64,000 nt of DNA from Pseudolactococcus piscium (GTDB lineage: Bacteria; Bacillota; Bacilli; Lactobacillales; Streptococcaceae), in NCBI RefSeq assembly GCF_002441695.1, contig NZ_JXJW01000014.1, positions 1 through 64,000 of the forward strand, written 5' to 3'. The notes beneath the pieces are model-generated. The model did not search any database, had not been told where the DNA came from, and saw nothing but the letters and a program-made list of their open reading frames with translations. The position numbers were made by a program, and so were the translations under genes. Shown piece after piece: positions 19,206-27,437 of this stretch (within the stretch, counting starts at the first letter, position 1; the number at the start of each line of letters is the position of its first letter).

Positions 19206-19912
19206 TGTCTAGACAACTTGCACCTATCACTAAATTTCTAGTGTTTATTCTGACAAGCATGGCAGCGATTATTTCAAACGATACCCGGTTTCTAGCCTTG
19301 TTAGCCCTGCTATCTATGCTTACCTACCTACATCCTAAAGTTAAGCCTTATATCCCTTTTTTAGGCTTGATTGCATGCCATCTCATCCTCCTCTATCTCA
19401 TCAATCCAAGCTACGCCGTGTCACTCTACAACTATGATATCAGCTGGATCTATGATTTTACCATACAGGATGTCCTCTACTTATTAACGATCATGCTGAA
19501 AGATATTATCATCCTTAATTTCCTCACTTATTTTATCATTAGCAGTCGGCCTTCAGAAATCAGTGCTAGTTTAGCTGAAATTGGACTGCCTTATCGTTTG
19601 GCTTATAAAATTGGCCAACTGTTTACAGTAGTTCCTACATATAAAAAGACTGTTTTAAAATTAAAGCAAGCTGCATCTGCACAAAATAAGACTGTTTCAA
19701 AAAGAACAAGACTTCATTTTTTTCTAAGCGCTAATCAGCATCATGCCTTAAGCAGCAGACACTTTGGAAAAAAAAGTCATCGCACTTGGTATGCCATCCC
19801 AGTTTTAAGTCGATTAGACTACCTCGTCTTACTACTTGCCCTGTTTTCTGTTATAATAAGTATTAGTTTAATCTATATCAATGGCTCTAGGCTATGGAAT
19901 CCTTTTATATAG
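19205..19912 (+). CDS. ECF transporter T-component-like membrane protein
   Basis: 235-aa membrane protein with four to six hydrophobic helices (SMAAIIS..., FLALLALLSMLTYL, YIPFLGLIACHLILLYLI, YLVLLLALFSVIISISLIYI). The cytoplasmic stretch SRPSEISASLAEIGLPYRLAYKIGQLF resembles the coupling-helix region of EcfT/CbiQ (P-x-E-I...LG-L-P). A strong AAAGGAGG ribosome site lies within the end of the ATPase gene, so both are made together. No substrate-binding S component is adjacent, so the cargo is unknown. Confidence 0.72.
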   Translation: MSRQLAPITKFLVFILTSMAAIISNDTRFLALLALLSMLTYLHPKVKPYIPFLGLIACHLILLYLINPSYAVSLYNYDISWIYDFTIQDVLYLLTIMLKDIIILNFLTYFIISSRPSEISASLAEIGLPYRLAYKIGQLFTVVPTYKKTVLKLKQAASAQNKTVSKRTRLHFFLSANQHHALSSRHFGKKSHRTWYAIPVLSRLDYLVLLLALFSVIISISLIYINGSRLWNPFI

Positions 19913-19967
19913 TCTGATAGCTCGTCGTATATCCTTTATATGAAAAAATAGAATGAGGCGTGACAAA

Positions 19968-20963
19968 ATGAAATTAAAACTTGGCGTAATCGGTACTGGA
20001 TGGATTTCCCGTTCTTTTATAGATGCAGCACTTGCCACTGGTAAGTATCACTTTTCTGCCGTTTTCACACGTAATCTTGAAACTGGTGTGACCTTTACTG
20101 AGGACTTCCACCATGTAGACGTCTTTGATGAATTATCAGAGTTGGTAACTGCGGATCTTGATGTGATCTATATCGCAAGCCCCAACTCTTTACATTTTGA
20201 ACAAGCAAAAGCAGCTATCTCATCTGGTAAACATGTCATCGTTGAAAAACCCGCATTTTCTAATCCAACAGAGCTTGAAGCCATTATTAAACTGGCGACT
20301 AAAGAACAAGTCTTGTTTTTTGAAGCGGCTAGAAATCTACATGAAAAATCATTTGATCTGATTCGTGCCTTTTTAGAGGATAAAACAGTGATTGGTGCTG
20401 ATTTCACCTATGCCAAATATTCCTCAAAAATGCCCGCATTATTAGATGGGCAACTGCCAAATAAATTCAATCCTGCCTTTTCTGGTGGCTTGTTAGCTGA
20501 CTTAGGCGTTTACTTGTTGTATGCTGCCCATGCCTACTTTGGCAAACCCAAATATGCACGCTATGAGGCACAAGTACTGGATTCTGGCGTTGATATCTCT
20601 GGTGTTGGCATTTTGACCTATGATGGCTTTCATGTCTCTATCAAAACAGGCGGACATTATAATTCTTTTGTCCCTTGTGAGATTTTCACGACGACTGGGA
20701 CATTAGTGCTTGATGCTGTCAACGCTGTCAAATATGCGCGTTTCATTTCTCTTGATGGCACGACACACGAACTCCCGATTAAGCCTACAAAAAATAATAT
20801 GCAAGAAGAAGCCATGGATTTTGCTAAAATCATGCTAGAACCCGATACACAAGCTAACTTTGATCTATACGAAGACTGGTTAAACCTCGCCATCAATGTC
20901 TCTGAAACAAGTTATGCGATGCGAGAAAGTGCAGGAATTAAATTTAATGCTGACGAAAAATGA
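19968..20963 (+). CDS. Gfo/Idh/MocA-family oxidoreductase
   Basis: NAD(P)-dependent oxidoreductase or dehydrogenase acting on a sugar or cyclitol. 331 aa. Rossmann motif GVIGTGWISRSF at the N-terminus, VIYIASPNSLHFEQA and the conserved HVIVEKPAF. FSGGLLADLGVYLLYAAHAYFG, the catalytic Asp-x-x-x-Tyr region, follows. The ATG at 19968 is chosen because GAGG precedes it at normal spacing; a longer frame from 19953 has its start on the ribosome site. The last 17 bases overlap the helicase gene. Confidence 0.88.
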   Translation: MKLKLGVIGTGWISRSFIDAALATGKYHFSAVFTRNLETGVTFTEDFHHVDVFDELSELVTADLDVIYIASPNSLHFEQAKAAISSGKHVIVEKPAFSNPTELEAIIKLATKEQVLFFEAARNLHEKSFDLIRAFLEDKTVIGADFTYAKYSSKMPALLDGQLPNKFNPAFSGGLLADLGVYLLYAAHAYFGKPKYARYEAQVLDSGVDISGVGILTYDGFHVSIKTGGHYNSFVPCEIFTTTGTLVLDAVNAVKYARFISLDGTTHELPIKPTKNNMQEEAMDFAKIMLEPDTQANFDLYEDWLNLAINVSETSYAMRESAGIKFNADEK

Positions 20964-22038
20964 CCTACCCCAAGTCTGGACTGATGTCTTAGCTGATGTT
21001 TCTGATTTTACAGATGTCCAAAAGGCATCCTTTGAGATCATTTCATCTGGTAAGAACAGTCTGGCAACTAGCCCCACTGGAACTGGTAAAACCTTGGCTT
21101 ATTTATTGCCAAGCTTACTGAAAGTCGAAAAAAAGCAAGGCCAACAACTCCTTATACTAGCGCCAAATAGTGAATTAGCAGGTCAGATCTTTGAAGTGGT
21201 CAAATCCCTTGCGACTCCGCTTGGTCTTAATGCTAATCTAGTTATTTCAGGTGCTAGCATCAAACGCCAAATCGAGCGTATTAAAAAAGGACCTGAGATC
21301 ATCGTGGCAACACCAGGACGTGCCTTGGACCTTGTTAAAGACAAAAAAATCAAAATGACGTCGATTAATACGATTATCTTGGATGAAGTCGATAATCTTT
21401 TAGAAACATCCCAGTGGCGATTCGTTAAACCAATCATCACACGGACACCCAAAACCTATCAGTTCATCGCTTCAAGTGCAACAGCTCATGAAGTATTCGA
21501 TAAGATGTCGGCCTTTGCGCCTGACTTGGTCGAGATTAATGTCGAAAAAACTGAGCCAACTGTTGAACATTTCATGATCAAGGTTGAAAATCGTAAAAAA
21601 ATAGACCTGCTACGTCAAATCGCGCATATGCCAAACATGCGGGGACTGGTCTTCTTTAACCGCTTGGAAGATCTTGGCAATGCTGAAGAAAAATTAACCT
21701 TCCAAAATATCGCTGCAGTATCGATTGCAAGTGATGTCAATGGCCGGTTTAGAAAAACGATTATCGAGAGATTTAAGACAGGCCAAATCACCCTGCTCCT
21801 TGCGACAGATATCGCCGCACGTGGCCTCGATATCAATGATCTTGACTATGTCATTAACTTTGATATCCCCGTAACGGCTGAAAGCTATACCCATCGGGCA
21901 GGTCGTACTGGCCGAATGGGTAAATCCGGTGTCGTGGTTAATGTCGTTGGTAACTCATTTGACGAAAAAAATGTCAAACACTATCAAAAACAACCTGAAA
22001 AAGTCCTCAAATCAGGTGAATTTATCAGCCTAAAATGA
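20947..22038 (+). CDS. DEAD-box RNA helicase
   Basis: ATP-dependent RNA helicase, 363 aa, with core domains and little extension. Q-motif region FTDVQKASFEII, motif I SPTGTGKT, motif Ia-like APNSELAGQ, motif II DEVD instead of DEAD, motif III SSAT, TDIAARGLD (motif V) and HRAGRTGR (motif VI). Start at 20947: AGGAA lies about ten bases upstream inside the previous gene; the longer upstream frame lacks a ribosome site. It ends directly before the tRNA-Arg promoter. The relatives are CshB/YfmL-like small helicases involved in ribosome assembly or cold adaptation. Confidence 0.9.
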   Translation: MLTKNDLPQVWTDVLADVSDFTDVQKASFEIISSGKNSLATSPTGTGKTLAYLLPSLLKVEKKQGQQLLILAPNSELAGQIFEVVKSLATPLGLNANLVISGASIKRQIERIKKGPEIIVATPGRALDLVKDKKIKMTSINTIILDEVDNLLETSQWRFVKPIITRTPKTYQFIASSATAHEVFDKMSAFAPDLVEINVEKTEPTVEHFMIKVENRKKIDLLRQIAHMPNMRGLVFFNRLEDLGNAEEKLTFQNIAAVSIASDVNGRFRKTIIERFKTGQITLLLATDIAARGLDINDLDYVINFDIPVTAESYTHRAGRTGRMGKSGVVVNVVGNSFDEKNVKHYQKQPEKVLKSGEFISLK

Positions 22039-22044
22039 TATAAT
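22039..22044 (+). promoter_or_regulatory. -10 element of tRNA-Arg
   Basis: TGA-TATAAT, whose TGA is the helicase stop codon, about 25 bases upstream of the tRNA. Confidence 0.5.
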
Positions 22045-22069
22045 ATTTAGTGGTTAACAAACCACTACT

Positions 22070-22141
22070 GTCCCTCTAGTATAACGGATATTACGGGCCC
22101 CTCCTAAGGGTTTGATGCTGGTTCGATTCCGGCGGGGGACA
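22070..22141 (+). tRNA. tRNA-Arg (anticodon CCT)
   Basis: Acceptor arms GTCCCTC and GGGGGAC pair over seven positions with one GU, followed by discriminator A. The anticodon stem GCCC/GGGT encloses loop CTCCTAA with anticodon CCT, reading AGG. T-arm GCTGG-TTCGATT-CCGGC is intact and the D-arm is short. A terminator follows. This is a known type of integration target, and phage debris begins just downstream. Confidence 0.93.
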
Positions 22142-22154
22142 TTATAATACGTTA

Positions 22155-22183
22155 AAAACCCTTATTTTATAAGGGTTTTTAAT
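22155..22183 (+). terminator. Terminator of tRNA-Arg; left copy of the 22-bp repeat
   Basis: AAACCCTTAT and ATAAGGGTTT arms with a T-tail. The central 22 bp (22158-22179) are repeated exactly at 31209-31230 and, inverted, in the rplS terminator. Confidence 0.8.
22158..22179 (+). repeat. Candidate att core, left copy
   Basis: Twenty-two bases starting ACCCTTATTTTATAAGGG recur in the same orientation at 31209-31230. They bracket the phage-debris island, with tRNA-Arg on the left side. Being terminator-derived, the match could also be functional convergence. Confidence 0.45.
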
Positions 22184-22217
22184 TTGAATATGCCAAAAAT
22201 GTGCCAAATTATTTTTT

Positions 22218-22334
22218 TCAGCTCATCTCGCTATTCCATTTCTTTATCTTTTCAGGTCTAAACCCTGACCAAAATTCCAACTCCTCCTCAGTCTCGTCAT
22301 CTATGATTTTGATAAATGGCAGAGAGTTTTTTAG
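22218..22334 (-). other. Short coding-like remnant after the 217-aa gene
   Basis: Directly after the stop codon of the next gene upstream, and in the same frame, 38 codons read LKNSLPFIKIIDDETEEE... to a TGA at 22218-22220. There is no start codon of its own. It looks like the tail of a phage protein or of a longer ancestral gene. Close by (22190-22212) a minus-strand GGCACATTTTTGGCA segment resembles tails of tyrosine integrase genes. Confidence 0.3.
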
Positions 22335-22988
22335 TTAATCTGAAAGTAGATAAATCAAATCAATTATAATTTGCATCTCGGTGATTGTTGAAAAAATAAC
22401 AATTGATCCAATATCAGATATCGAGAAACTAACCTCTTCACCGTTAACAGAATATACTACTGCAATATTACTTAGCTCACCAGCCCCATCGAAATCTTTA
22501 AAGACATTTGTATCTGTCACTCTTGTGCCAGAAATACTGCTTCCATGTATTGTTTCAATCCTCACTTTACGAAATTGAGCTTTTTTAACATCTGTCGAGT
22601 CTTCAATAATTCTAGGTAAGTTATAGGCTATTTTTTGATAATTTACACCAAATTCTTCAGATATATATTCAGAAATTTTATCGCAACTTTTTTTATTCGC
22701 TAAAATAATTAGTTTACCGGTTTCATTAGCAATCAGAATATCGTACTCAACATTGACGATAACTTCGGTTGTATCTTGTCCAAATACTCTAGCTCTTAAA
22801 GAAAATACTTCATCCATAACTATGCGACATCTGGTGTATGTTCCTATCATTTCATTCTTAAATAACTGAAACGATAACTCTTCAGTGTGTCCACTAACAA
22901 CTTTCTCTTCTTTTTTAGTAAAGTCATCAATTTTACTATTATCAAAAGCTAAACTTCCATTCACCCCATAAACTGATACCGACTGCAT
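22335..22988 (-). CDS. Unrecognised soluble protein, second gene of a pair
   Basis: 217 aa, no signal peptide or membrane helix, rich in beta-strand-like valine/isoleucine stretches (RVFGQDTTEVIVNVEYDILIANETGKLIILANKK). I do not recognise the family. A strong AAGGGGAAA ribosome site precedes the ATG. It lies 11 bases behind a membrane-anchored gene on the same strand, so the two are one operon inside the prophage-derived island. High AT content suggests transfer. Confidence 0.6.
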   Translation of the reverse strand: MQSVSVYGVNGSLAFDNSKIDDFTKKEEKVVSGHTEELSFQLFKNEMIGTYTRCRIVMDEVFSLRARVFGQDTTEVIVNVEYDILIANETGKLIILANKKSCDKISEYISEEFGVNYQKIAYNLPRIIEDSTDVKKAQFRKVRIETIHGSSISGTRVTDTNVFKDFDGAGELSNIAVVYSVNGEEVSFSISDIGSIVIFSTITEMQIIIDLIYLLSD

Positions 22989-22999
22989 AATTTCCCCTT

Positions 23000-23674
23000 T
23001 TACATTGTTAAAATTAATTCAGCAATAACTTTTATATCGCTAAAATTTTTATCTACGTAGCTCATTGAATCCAATCCAACTCTTATGTCATTGTCATCAA
23101 AAGCAGTTTTTTCCAAGGATGTAGCTGAAATAATCATGATAAATGATTTTATTTTATCTACACCAATTTTTGTAACACCAGGATTTAAGAACGGATTCTT
23201 TTTTGAATAATCAGATTTAAATGTAAATTTTTTATCTTCAATCCTAAATCTATTATTTAAATCATCAAATATTCTATCAAGAATATTAATATTTTTCAGA
23301 GCAGATTTGTATGAAGAATTGGGAACACTTATGAAAATCTCATATTCATATTCATCAATTTCTTTAATATCATGATGAATTATACTCACAATCATTGAAT
23401 CCATTTGAAAAACAATCTTATGTTTCGTCTGGCTGATTTTTTTTATACTATTTCTATAGTATTTTTTTGTTTCATCAAATAAAGTAGCGAGTTGTTCATC
23501 TTTATAAAAGTTAAAAAAACCTGATATTTCGAAATTAACATCTTTCTTAAATGAAAATATTTTATTCAGTGAAATATAGAATTTCACTTTATGAAAATAT
23601 AGCCATTGGAGTATTGAATAGATTATCGATAATAATCCTATGACGTTGACGACATTACCTATTACATCAAACAT
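23000..23674 (-). CDS. Unrecognised membrane-anchored protein, first gene of a pair
   Basis: 224 aa with one N-terminal hydrophobic helix (VIGNVVNVIGLLSIIYSILQ) followed by a charged cytoplasmic part rich in Lys, Asp and Ile. No known motif seen. The start ATG at 23674 has GAGG seven bases upstream; a TTG two codons earlier is less likely. It forms a two-gene unit with the 217-aa gene 11 bases downstream. Membrane anchor plus soluble partner in a phage-derived island is a layout often seen in defence modules, but nothing in the sequence proves this. Confidence 0.6.
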   Translation of the reverse strand: MFDVIGNVVNVIGLLSIIYSILQWLYFHKVKFYISLNKIFSFKKDVNFEISGFFNFYKDEQLATLFDETKKYYRNSIKKISQTKHKIVFQMDSMIVSIIHHDIKEIDEYEYEIFISVPNSSYKSALKNINILDRIFDDLNNRFRIEDKKFTFKSDYSKKNPFLNPGVTKIGVDKIKSFIMIISATSLEKTAFDDNDIRVGLDSMSYVDKNFSDIKVIAELILTM

Positions 23675-23763
23675 AATCAAACCTCACTCTCTACTTACTT
23701 AGTATAACATTAAAACGATTGATGAATTAGATAATTTTACTACTATTAGTTGGAATTGTCAAA

Positions 23764-23806
23764 CAAAAACTCCCACGATCACACTGACAAGACCACGGGA
23801 GTTTTA
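23764..23806 (-). terminator. Terminator behind the lysin remnant
   Basis: AAAACTCCC and GGGAGTTTT arms with partly paired interior and a T-run on the minus strand, eleven bases after the lysin stop codon. Confidence 0.75.
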
Positions 23807-23816
23807 ACTATATAGT

Positions 23817-24772
23817 CTAAAATTTCAATACTTGATCAGCATAAATATAATTAGGATTAGCAATTCCATTAGCTGACACAAGACGTTCCACTGTCGTACC
23901 AAATTGTGCAGCGATTGATGATAGAGTGTCACCATACTCAACGACAAATACCCCTGCTGTTGGCCATGATTGGCCACTAGTAACGTTTGTCCTGAGTAAA
24001 TCACATCAGGATTACTTAAGCTGTTAACACGCGCAAGCTCTTGCCACGTCGCCCCATACTTAGTAGCGATACCACTCAAGTTCTCGCCGTACTGTACAAC
24101 GTGAGTTTGGCCAGTATTCACAACTGGTGCACTAGTAGATGCATCTAGAGTTTCAACATCATATACGCTGATCCAGCTCATGATACCGTCAAGCAGCATT
24201 CTATCGCCTGACTTCTCAATAATCTTGTAAGAGGTACCCTTAATCCAGTCAGGAATGACCTCACCAGTCGCGTAGACACTAGAGCTAAAATTGACCTTGG
24301 CAGTCATGCCCACTTCTTTAGCGTTACCTTTTACCTGGTCGGCTTCTTTACCCGCTTCAATTGCGGGTATCTCTGTTTTAAGATTTTCAGGATTACCGTC
24401 TATATAGTCATTATCCGTCACACCCGACAAGTCGATATTCTCATCAAGTCCACCAGCTACATAGGTTGACGTGAACTGAAATACTTGAATATTGTCCCAC
24501 GATGGAAAGTAATCATAATTTGGAACAGGGGTCACATTATAATCAGGATACTGGGCCATTCACAAGCCAAACTTGCTAGAGATGCGGCCGAAATCTAAAT
24601 TATTAGTCAAGAAATGTTTATAGCCATATAACAAAGGCGTATATCCACGGTCTTTGATGTACTGCAGCGACCACAGAATTACATCAGTGTTGGCAAGGCC
24701 CTCTTCAACATCGAGTGCGACAATCGAACCCTTAGGCGTTTGCACTTGGGCAACCTTTGCTTGTTTACATAC
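23817..24772 (-). pseudogene. Phage GH25-LysM-LysM lysin remnant
   Basis: Muramidase-type endolysin broken at three places. The 5' third is missing, and the GH25 part starts around KGSIVALDVEEGLANTDV. At 24557-24559 a TGA replaces the Trp codon expected in FGL-W-MAQYPDYN, the usual W-x-AQY motif. After an intact GH25 end (FQFTSTYVAGGLDENIDLSG) and one LysM (HVVQYGENLSGIATKYGATW), a frameshift near 23960 separates the second LysM (VVEYGDTLSSIAAQFGTTV), which ends at a TAG at 23817-23819. It cannot make the full enzyme. Confidence 0.85.
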
Positions 24773-24895
24773 TGGCTGCCGACAGATTCTTTTCCTGAAC
24801 CAACACCATTACCTGCTGGGTTCTCAGCAGATGATGCTAAACGTTTATTAACTGCATTTTCAAAAGCACTATGGAATTATTTCTCAATAGCTTCT
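24773..24895 (-). other. Phage-like fragment fused between terS and lysin remnants
   Basis: The minus strand reads VEAIEK, a stop, then FHSAFENAVNKRLASS... and ...GSQYVNKQ before shifting into the lysin frame. No start codon. Composition resembles the tail of a phage structural or scaffold protein; I cannot name it. It is flanked by terS on one side and lysin on the other, so it is a deletion scar. Confidence 0.4.
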
Positions 24896-25160
24896 ACTGA
24901 ATCTTAGGTGGAGGGCTAGCATTTGGATTACCTGAATTACCTTTGGCATTCTTATTGCCTTTCATTGAATCGTAACGCTCTGTTTCAATCGGAGCGCTCC
25001 GTTTCATTTAATTGCTCCACTTGTCCTCAGATTTCCATTTTCTAATAGTTGAAGGACGTACACCGAGTTCATCAGCAATATCTTTTAAAGGCTTTTTCTT
25101 ATTAGATTCTATCCAAATTCGATACGCCTCATCACGTAACGGATTCCTCTTCCTTACCAC
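24896..25160 (-). pseudogene. Phage terminase small subunit (terS) remnant
   Basis: Starts at GTG 25158-25160, ten bases behind a perfect AGGAGG. Encodes VRKRNPLRDEAYRIWIES, an HTH KDIADELGVRPSTIRKWKSE and then a TAA (25008-25010). The frame continues past it as MKRSAPIETERYDSMKGN and KGNSGNPNASPP, which is the normal continuation of TerS. A nonsense mutation thus interrupts it and the rest of the gene is gone. It shows the island began as a DNA-packaging prophage. Confidence 0.8.
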
Positions 25161-25197
25161 ATCTACATCACCTCCTTATCTGTGTTTTGTTTTGTAA

Positions 25198-25232
25198 AAT
25201 AAAAAAGGCTATGTCAGAGACACTACCTTTAT
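25198..25232 (-). terminator. Terminator of the yfbU operon
   Basis: AAGG-TA-GTGTC and GACAT-AG-CCTT arms around TCT, followed by a T-run on the minus strand right after the 57-aa gene. Confidence 0.65.
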
Positions 25233-25236
25233 CCTT

Positions 25237-25410
25237 TTACAGTAATTTTCTTAATTTTTTTATCTCTTCAAGCATAGATTCAGAAAACTCTTTTGAGCTT
25301 TTTATTTGAGAGAAATTTTTAGTTTGCTCGGCACGTTCTTGAATATAATCTTCATGTCTCATTAACCTTGACAGATTTTCAATTCTGCTTAGTATTTCAT
25401 CTTTTTCCAT
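25237..25410 (-). CDS. Small 57-aa protein downstream of yfbU
   Basis: MEKDEILSRIENLSRLMRHE to KKLRKLL, 57 aa, charged and likely all helical or coiled coil. Its ATG is six bases after the yfbU stop and a GGTAG at the end of yfbU could act as ribosome site. A terminator follows immediately, so it is the last gene of a two-gene unit. No family recognised; a partner or antidote role for the YfbU protein is only a guess. Confidence 0.5.
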   Translation of the reverse strand: MEKDEILSRIENLSRLMRHEDYIQERAEQTKNFSQIKSSKEFSESMLEEIKKLRKLL

Positions 25411-25416
25411 GCTATG

Positions 25417-25962
25417 TTATCTACCAAGAATATACTTTATATCTTCTAAACTCCACTCGTTTTTATGACCATCTATTTTTTTCTTAAAGAGATCTTCTTT
25501 TCTTTCAATCATTTCATGATAACCATCTATACCAGGTCCCATTCCGTGACTATTTAGAGTTATTTCCCCAGATTTAAATAGTTTTCTTGTATCATGGAAT
25601 TTACCTTGATCTTTTATAAGAAATTTAGCATAAGAATATAATTTATATCCAATATCATCATTTGCATCAAACCCAGAAAAAGTTATTTGATAGCTGTCAA
25701 TACCATTCTTAATTTCATCATTTTGATTCCATTCATAGTATAAATCATCATAAAGATTTATAATTCTGTATACAAATTTACAGTCTTCTTTAGATAATGA
25801 ATCAGTATAAGGAACATGTTCAAAATATTCTCCTTCAAATCCCAGTTCATAGATCTCTTTTCTTTGACTATAATATTCTTTATCATTTTCGTCGTCAGAT
25901 AACTTTTCAAGTAAATCGTATTGATTGGCCAATACTTGTCTTTCAAATAAAGATAATTCCAT
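25417..25962 (-). CDS. YfbU-family protein
   Basis: 181-aa cytoplasmic protein matching YfbU from E. coli along its length: MELSLFERQVLANQYDLLEKL at the start, ELGFEGEYFEHV, ITFSGFDANDDIGYKLYSYAKFLI in the middle and SHGMGPGIDGYHEMIERKEDL near the end. Biochemical function is not established for the family; it has been linked to cell death or persistence in E. coli. Here it heads a two-gene unit in a prophage-derived island. Confidence 0.85.
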   Translation of the reverse strand: MELSLFERQVLANQYDLLEKLSDDENDKEYYSQRKEIYELGFEGEYFEHVPYTDSLSKEDCKFVYRIINLYDDLYYEWNQNDEIKNGIDSYQITFSGFDANDDIGYKLYSYAKFLIKDQGKFHDTRKLFKSGEITLNSHGMGPGIDGYHEMIERKEDLFKKKIDGHKNEWSLEDIKYILGR

Positions 25963-26118
25963 GAAGTTTCTCTCCTTTTTTGAGAATCAAAATACTCTTA
26001 CAAAACAATGCAAATAGACAACCCATAAACAATTAAAAAAAAATTATTTACTATCTTTATTATACCACACAAAAAAGCAATACCTGATAACTCAAAAAAT
26101 GTCCATTCTGTTTTTCAT

Positions 26119-26889
26119 TCATTTTTTTGTTTCTATTTCTAACATTTGTATATATTTTATACCTCGATCGTTCAACTCGTATCGCTCATATGATGGGATG
26201 TAATGATTATAATTTTGCAAACTGATATTTTCGCCTGGAACTTCTTCCTTGTTAATTAATGACATTTCATACCATTTAGAAATATAAAGTTCATTCATTA
26301 CTTTGCCATATAAATCATGACTTATTGTGCTTGAATGTTCTAATAATCTATCTTTGGAAAGGATCAACATTTGAGATGCAGTTAGTTTTTCTTCTGTTAT
26401 AGCAGTAACTTTTTCTACTATTTGTTTATCAGAATCAAAACTTATATTATCGGGGCTACTTGGATCTTGCTCTTTCAAAGATTCTTTTATTTTTTCAACT
26501 TCTAAATATATATCTGGTATAATCAAAGGATTGTCTGAAAGTTTGCTTTTCACATATTCAAAGCTGTATTGTCCTATAAATGCATCCTTTACTTCATTGA
26601 TTTCTTTTTGCATTTTAATTACTTCATCTTGTCTTAATACTAATTGTGAAGACAGTTGTTTATTTTCTTCATTCAAAATATCTAATTTATTTAAGTTGCT
26701 ACCCTTAATCCACCCCTCCAAAGTCTTTTCATTTCTTTTTATGACTCTATTAATAGATTTCAACACTTCTGCTTCTATTTGATCTATATTATCAATTTGA
26801 GAAACTATTTTGCCCATTATCTCTTTTTTAAATTCAATAAATTTTGGGTTGCTAGTTTCCAAGTCAGTAGCTTTTATTTCACCAGACAA
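26119..26889 (-). CDS. Unrecognised coiled-coil protein
   Basis: 256 aa, very rich in Glu/Lys. A long heptad-like region from about residue 60 to 110 (KLDILNEENKQLSSQLVLRQDEVIKMQ...) predicts a coiled coil; the C-terminal 60 residues look globular. No family recognised. The start is uncertain: the longest frame begins at TTG 26889 without a ribosome site and just after a -35/-10 pair (TTGACT...TATATA). An ATG at 26817 with AGAG upstream is an alternative giving 232 aa. Confidence 0.55.
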   Translation of the reverse strand: MSGEIKATDLETSNPKFIEFKKEIMGKIVSQIDNIDQIEAEVLKSINRVIKRNEKTLEGWIKGSNLNKLDILNEENKQLSSQLVLRQDEVIKMQKEINEVKDAFIGQYSFEYVKSKLSDNPLIIPDIYLEVEKIKESLKEQDPSSPDNISFDSDKQIVEKVTAITEEKLTASQMLILSKDRLLEHSSTISHDLYGKVMNELYISKWYEMSLINKEEVPGENISLQNYNHYIPSYERYELNDRGIKYIQMLEIETKK

Positions 26890-26948
26890 CTATATAATAA
26901 CATATTGATAGTAGTCAACACTTTTATCATTTTTTAATTATCTGCAAT

Positions 26949-27356
26949 TTAAATACATAATAATAGACTATCAGCATCTTTGACATGTGACGCTGTTTGA
27001 ATCACGTGCCAAGAACTCTTATCAAATAATTTAATTTGTTTAATCGTTGCTCCAGAAGTCCGACACCCTGTTACCAATATATCGCATTTGTATCTATTTG
27101 CAAGAACTCCAGCGCTAATAATATTCCACATATGATCACCATAAGATGAAATTAGAACTAATTCTCCTGTACTGATTTTTTTAAAAATCGAAAAAAAAGA
27201 GCGACCTCTCGGTTTTATAATTTTCATGGATTTACTCATAGTAAATACATCTTTTACTAATTTATAGTCGCTATGTGTTTTTATTTCATAATACAATAGT
27301 TGGATCGTACTAATTCTGTCACTTAAGTTTTTGCCTTCCAGAGCAATAATACGCAT
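26949..27356 (-). CDS. Unrecognised 135-aa protein
   Basis: MRIIALEGKNLSDRISTIQLLYYEI at the start resembles the first strand and helix of nucleotide kinases but lacks a P-loop lysine/serine pattern. The middle has ELVLISSYGDHMWNIISAGVLA and CDILVTGCRTSGATIKQI, an alternating alpha/beta pattern. The start at 27356 is fixed by AGGAG six to seven bases upstream; a longer frame has none. Function unknown; a degenerate P-loop-like fold is one reading. Same strand and AT-rich composition as its neighbours. Confidence 0.6.
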   Translation of the reverse strand: MRIIALEGKNLSDRISTIQLLYYEIKTHSDYKLVKDVFTMSKSMKIIKPRGRSFFSIFKKISTGELVLISSYGDHMWNIISAGVLANRYKCDILVTGCRTSGATIKQIKLFDKSSWHVIQTASHVKDADSLLLCI

Positions 27357-27437
27357 ATAGAGTCTCCTATTTATGTTTGTATAAAAAGTTACTACATAAA
27401 ATATATAGTAACACAAAAAATTCCTCACATCACTTTA

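Noticed and set aside
24560-24745. A separate 61-aa gene upstream of the lysin part
   Set aside because: It is in the same frame as the lysin part and carries GH25 sequence; the break is a TGA in a Trp codon, so both belong to one pseudogene.
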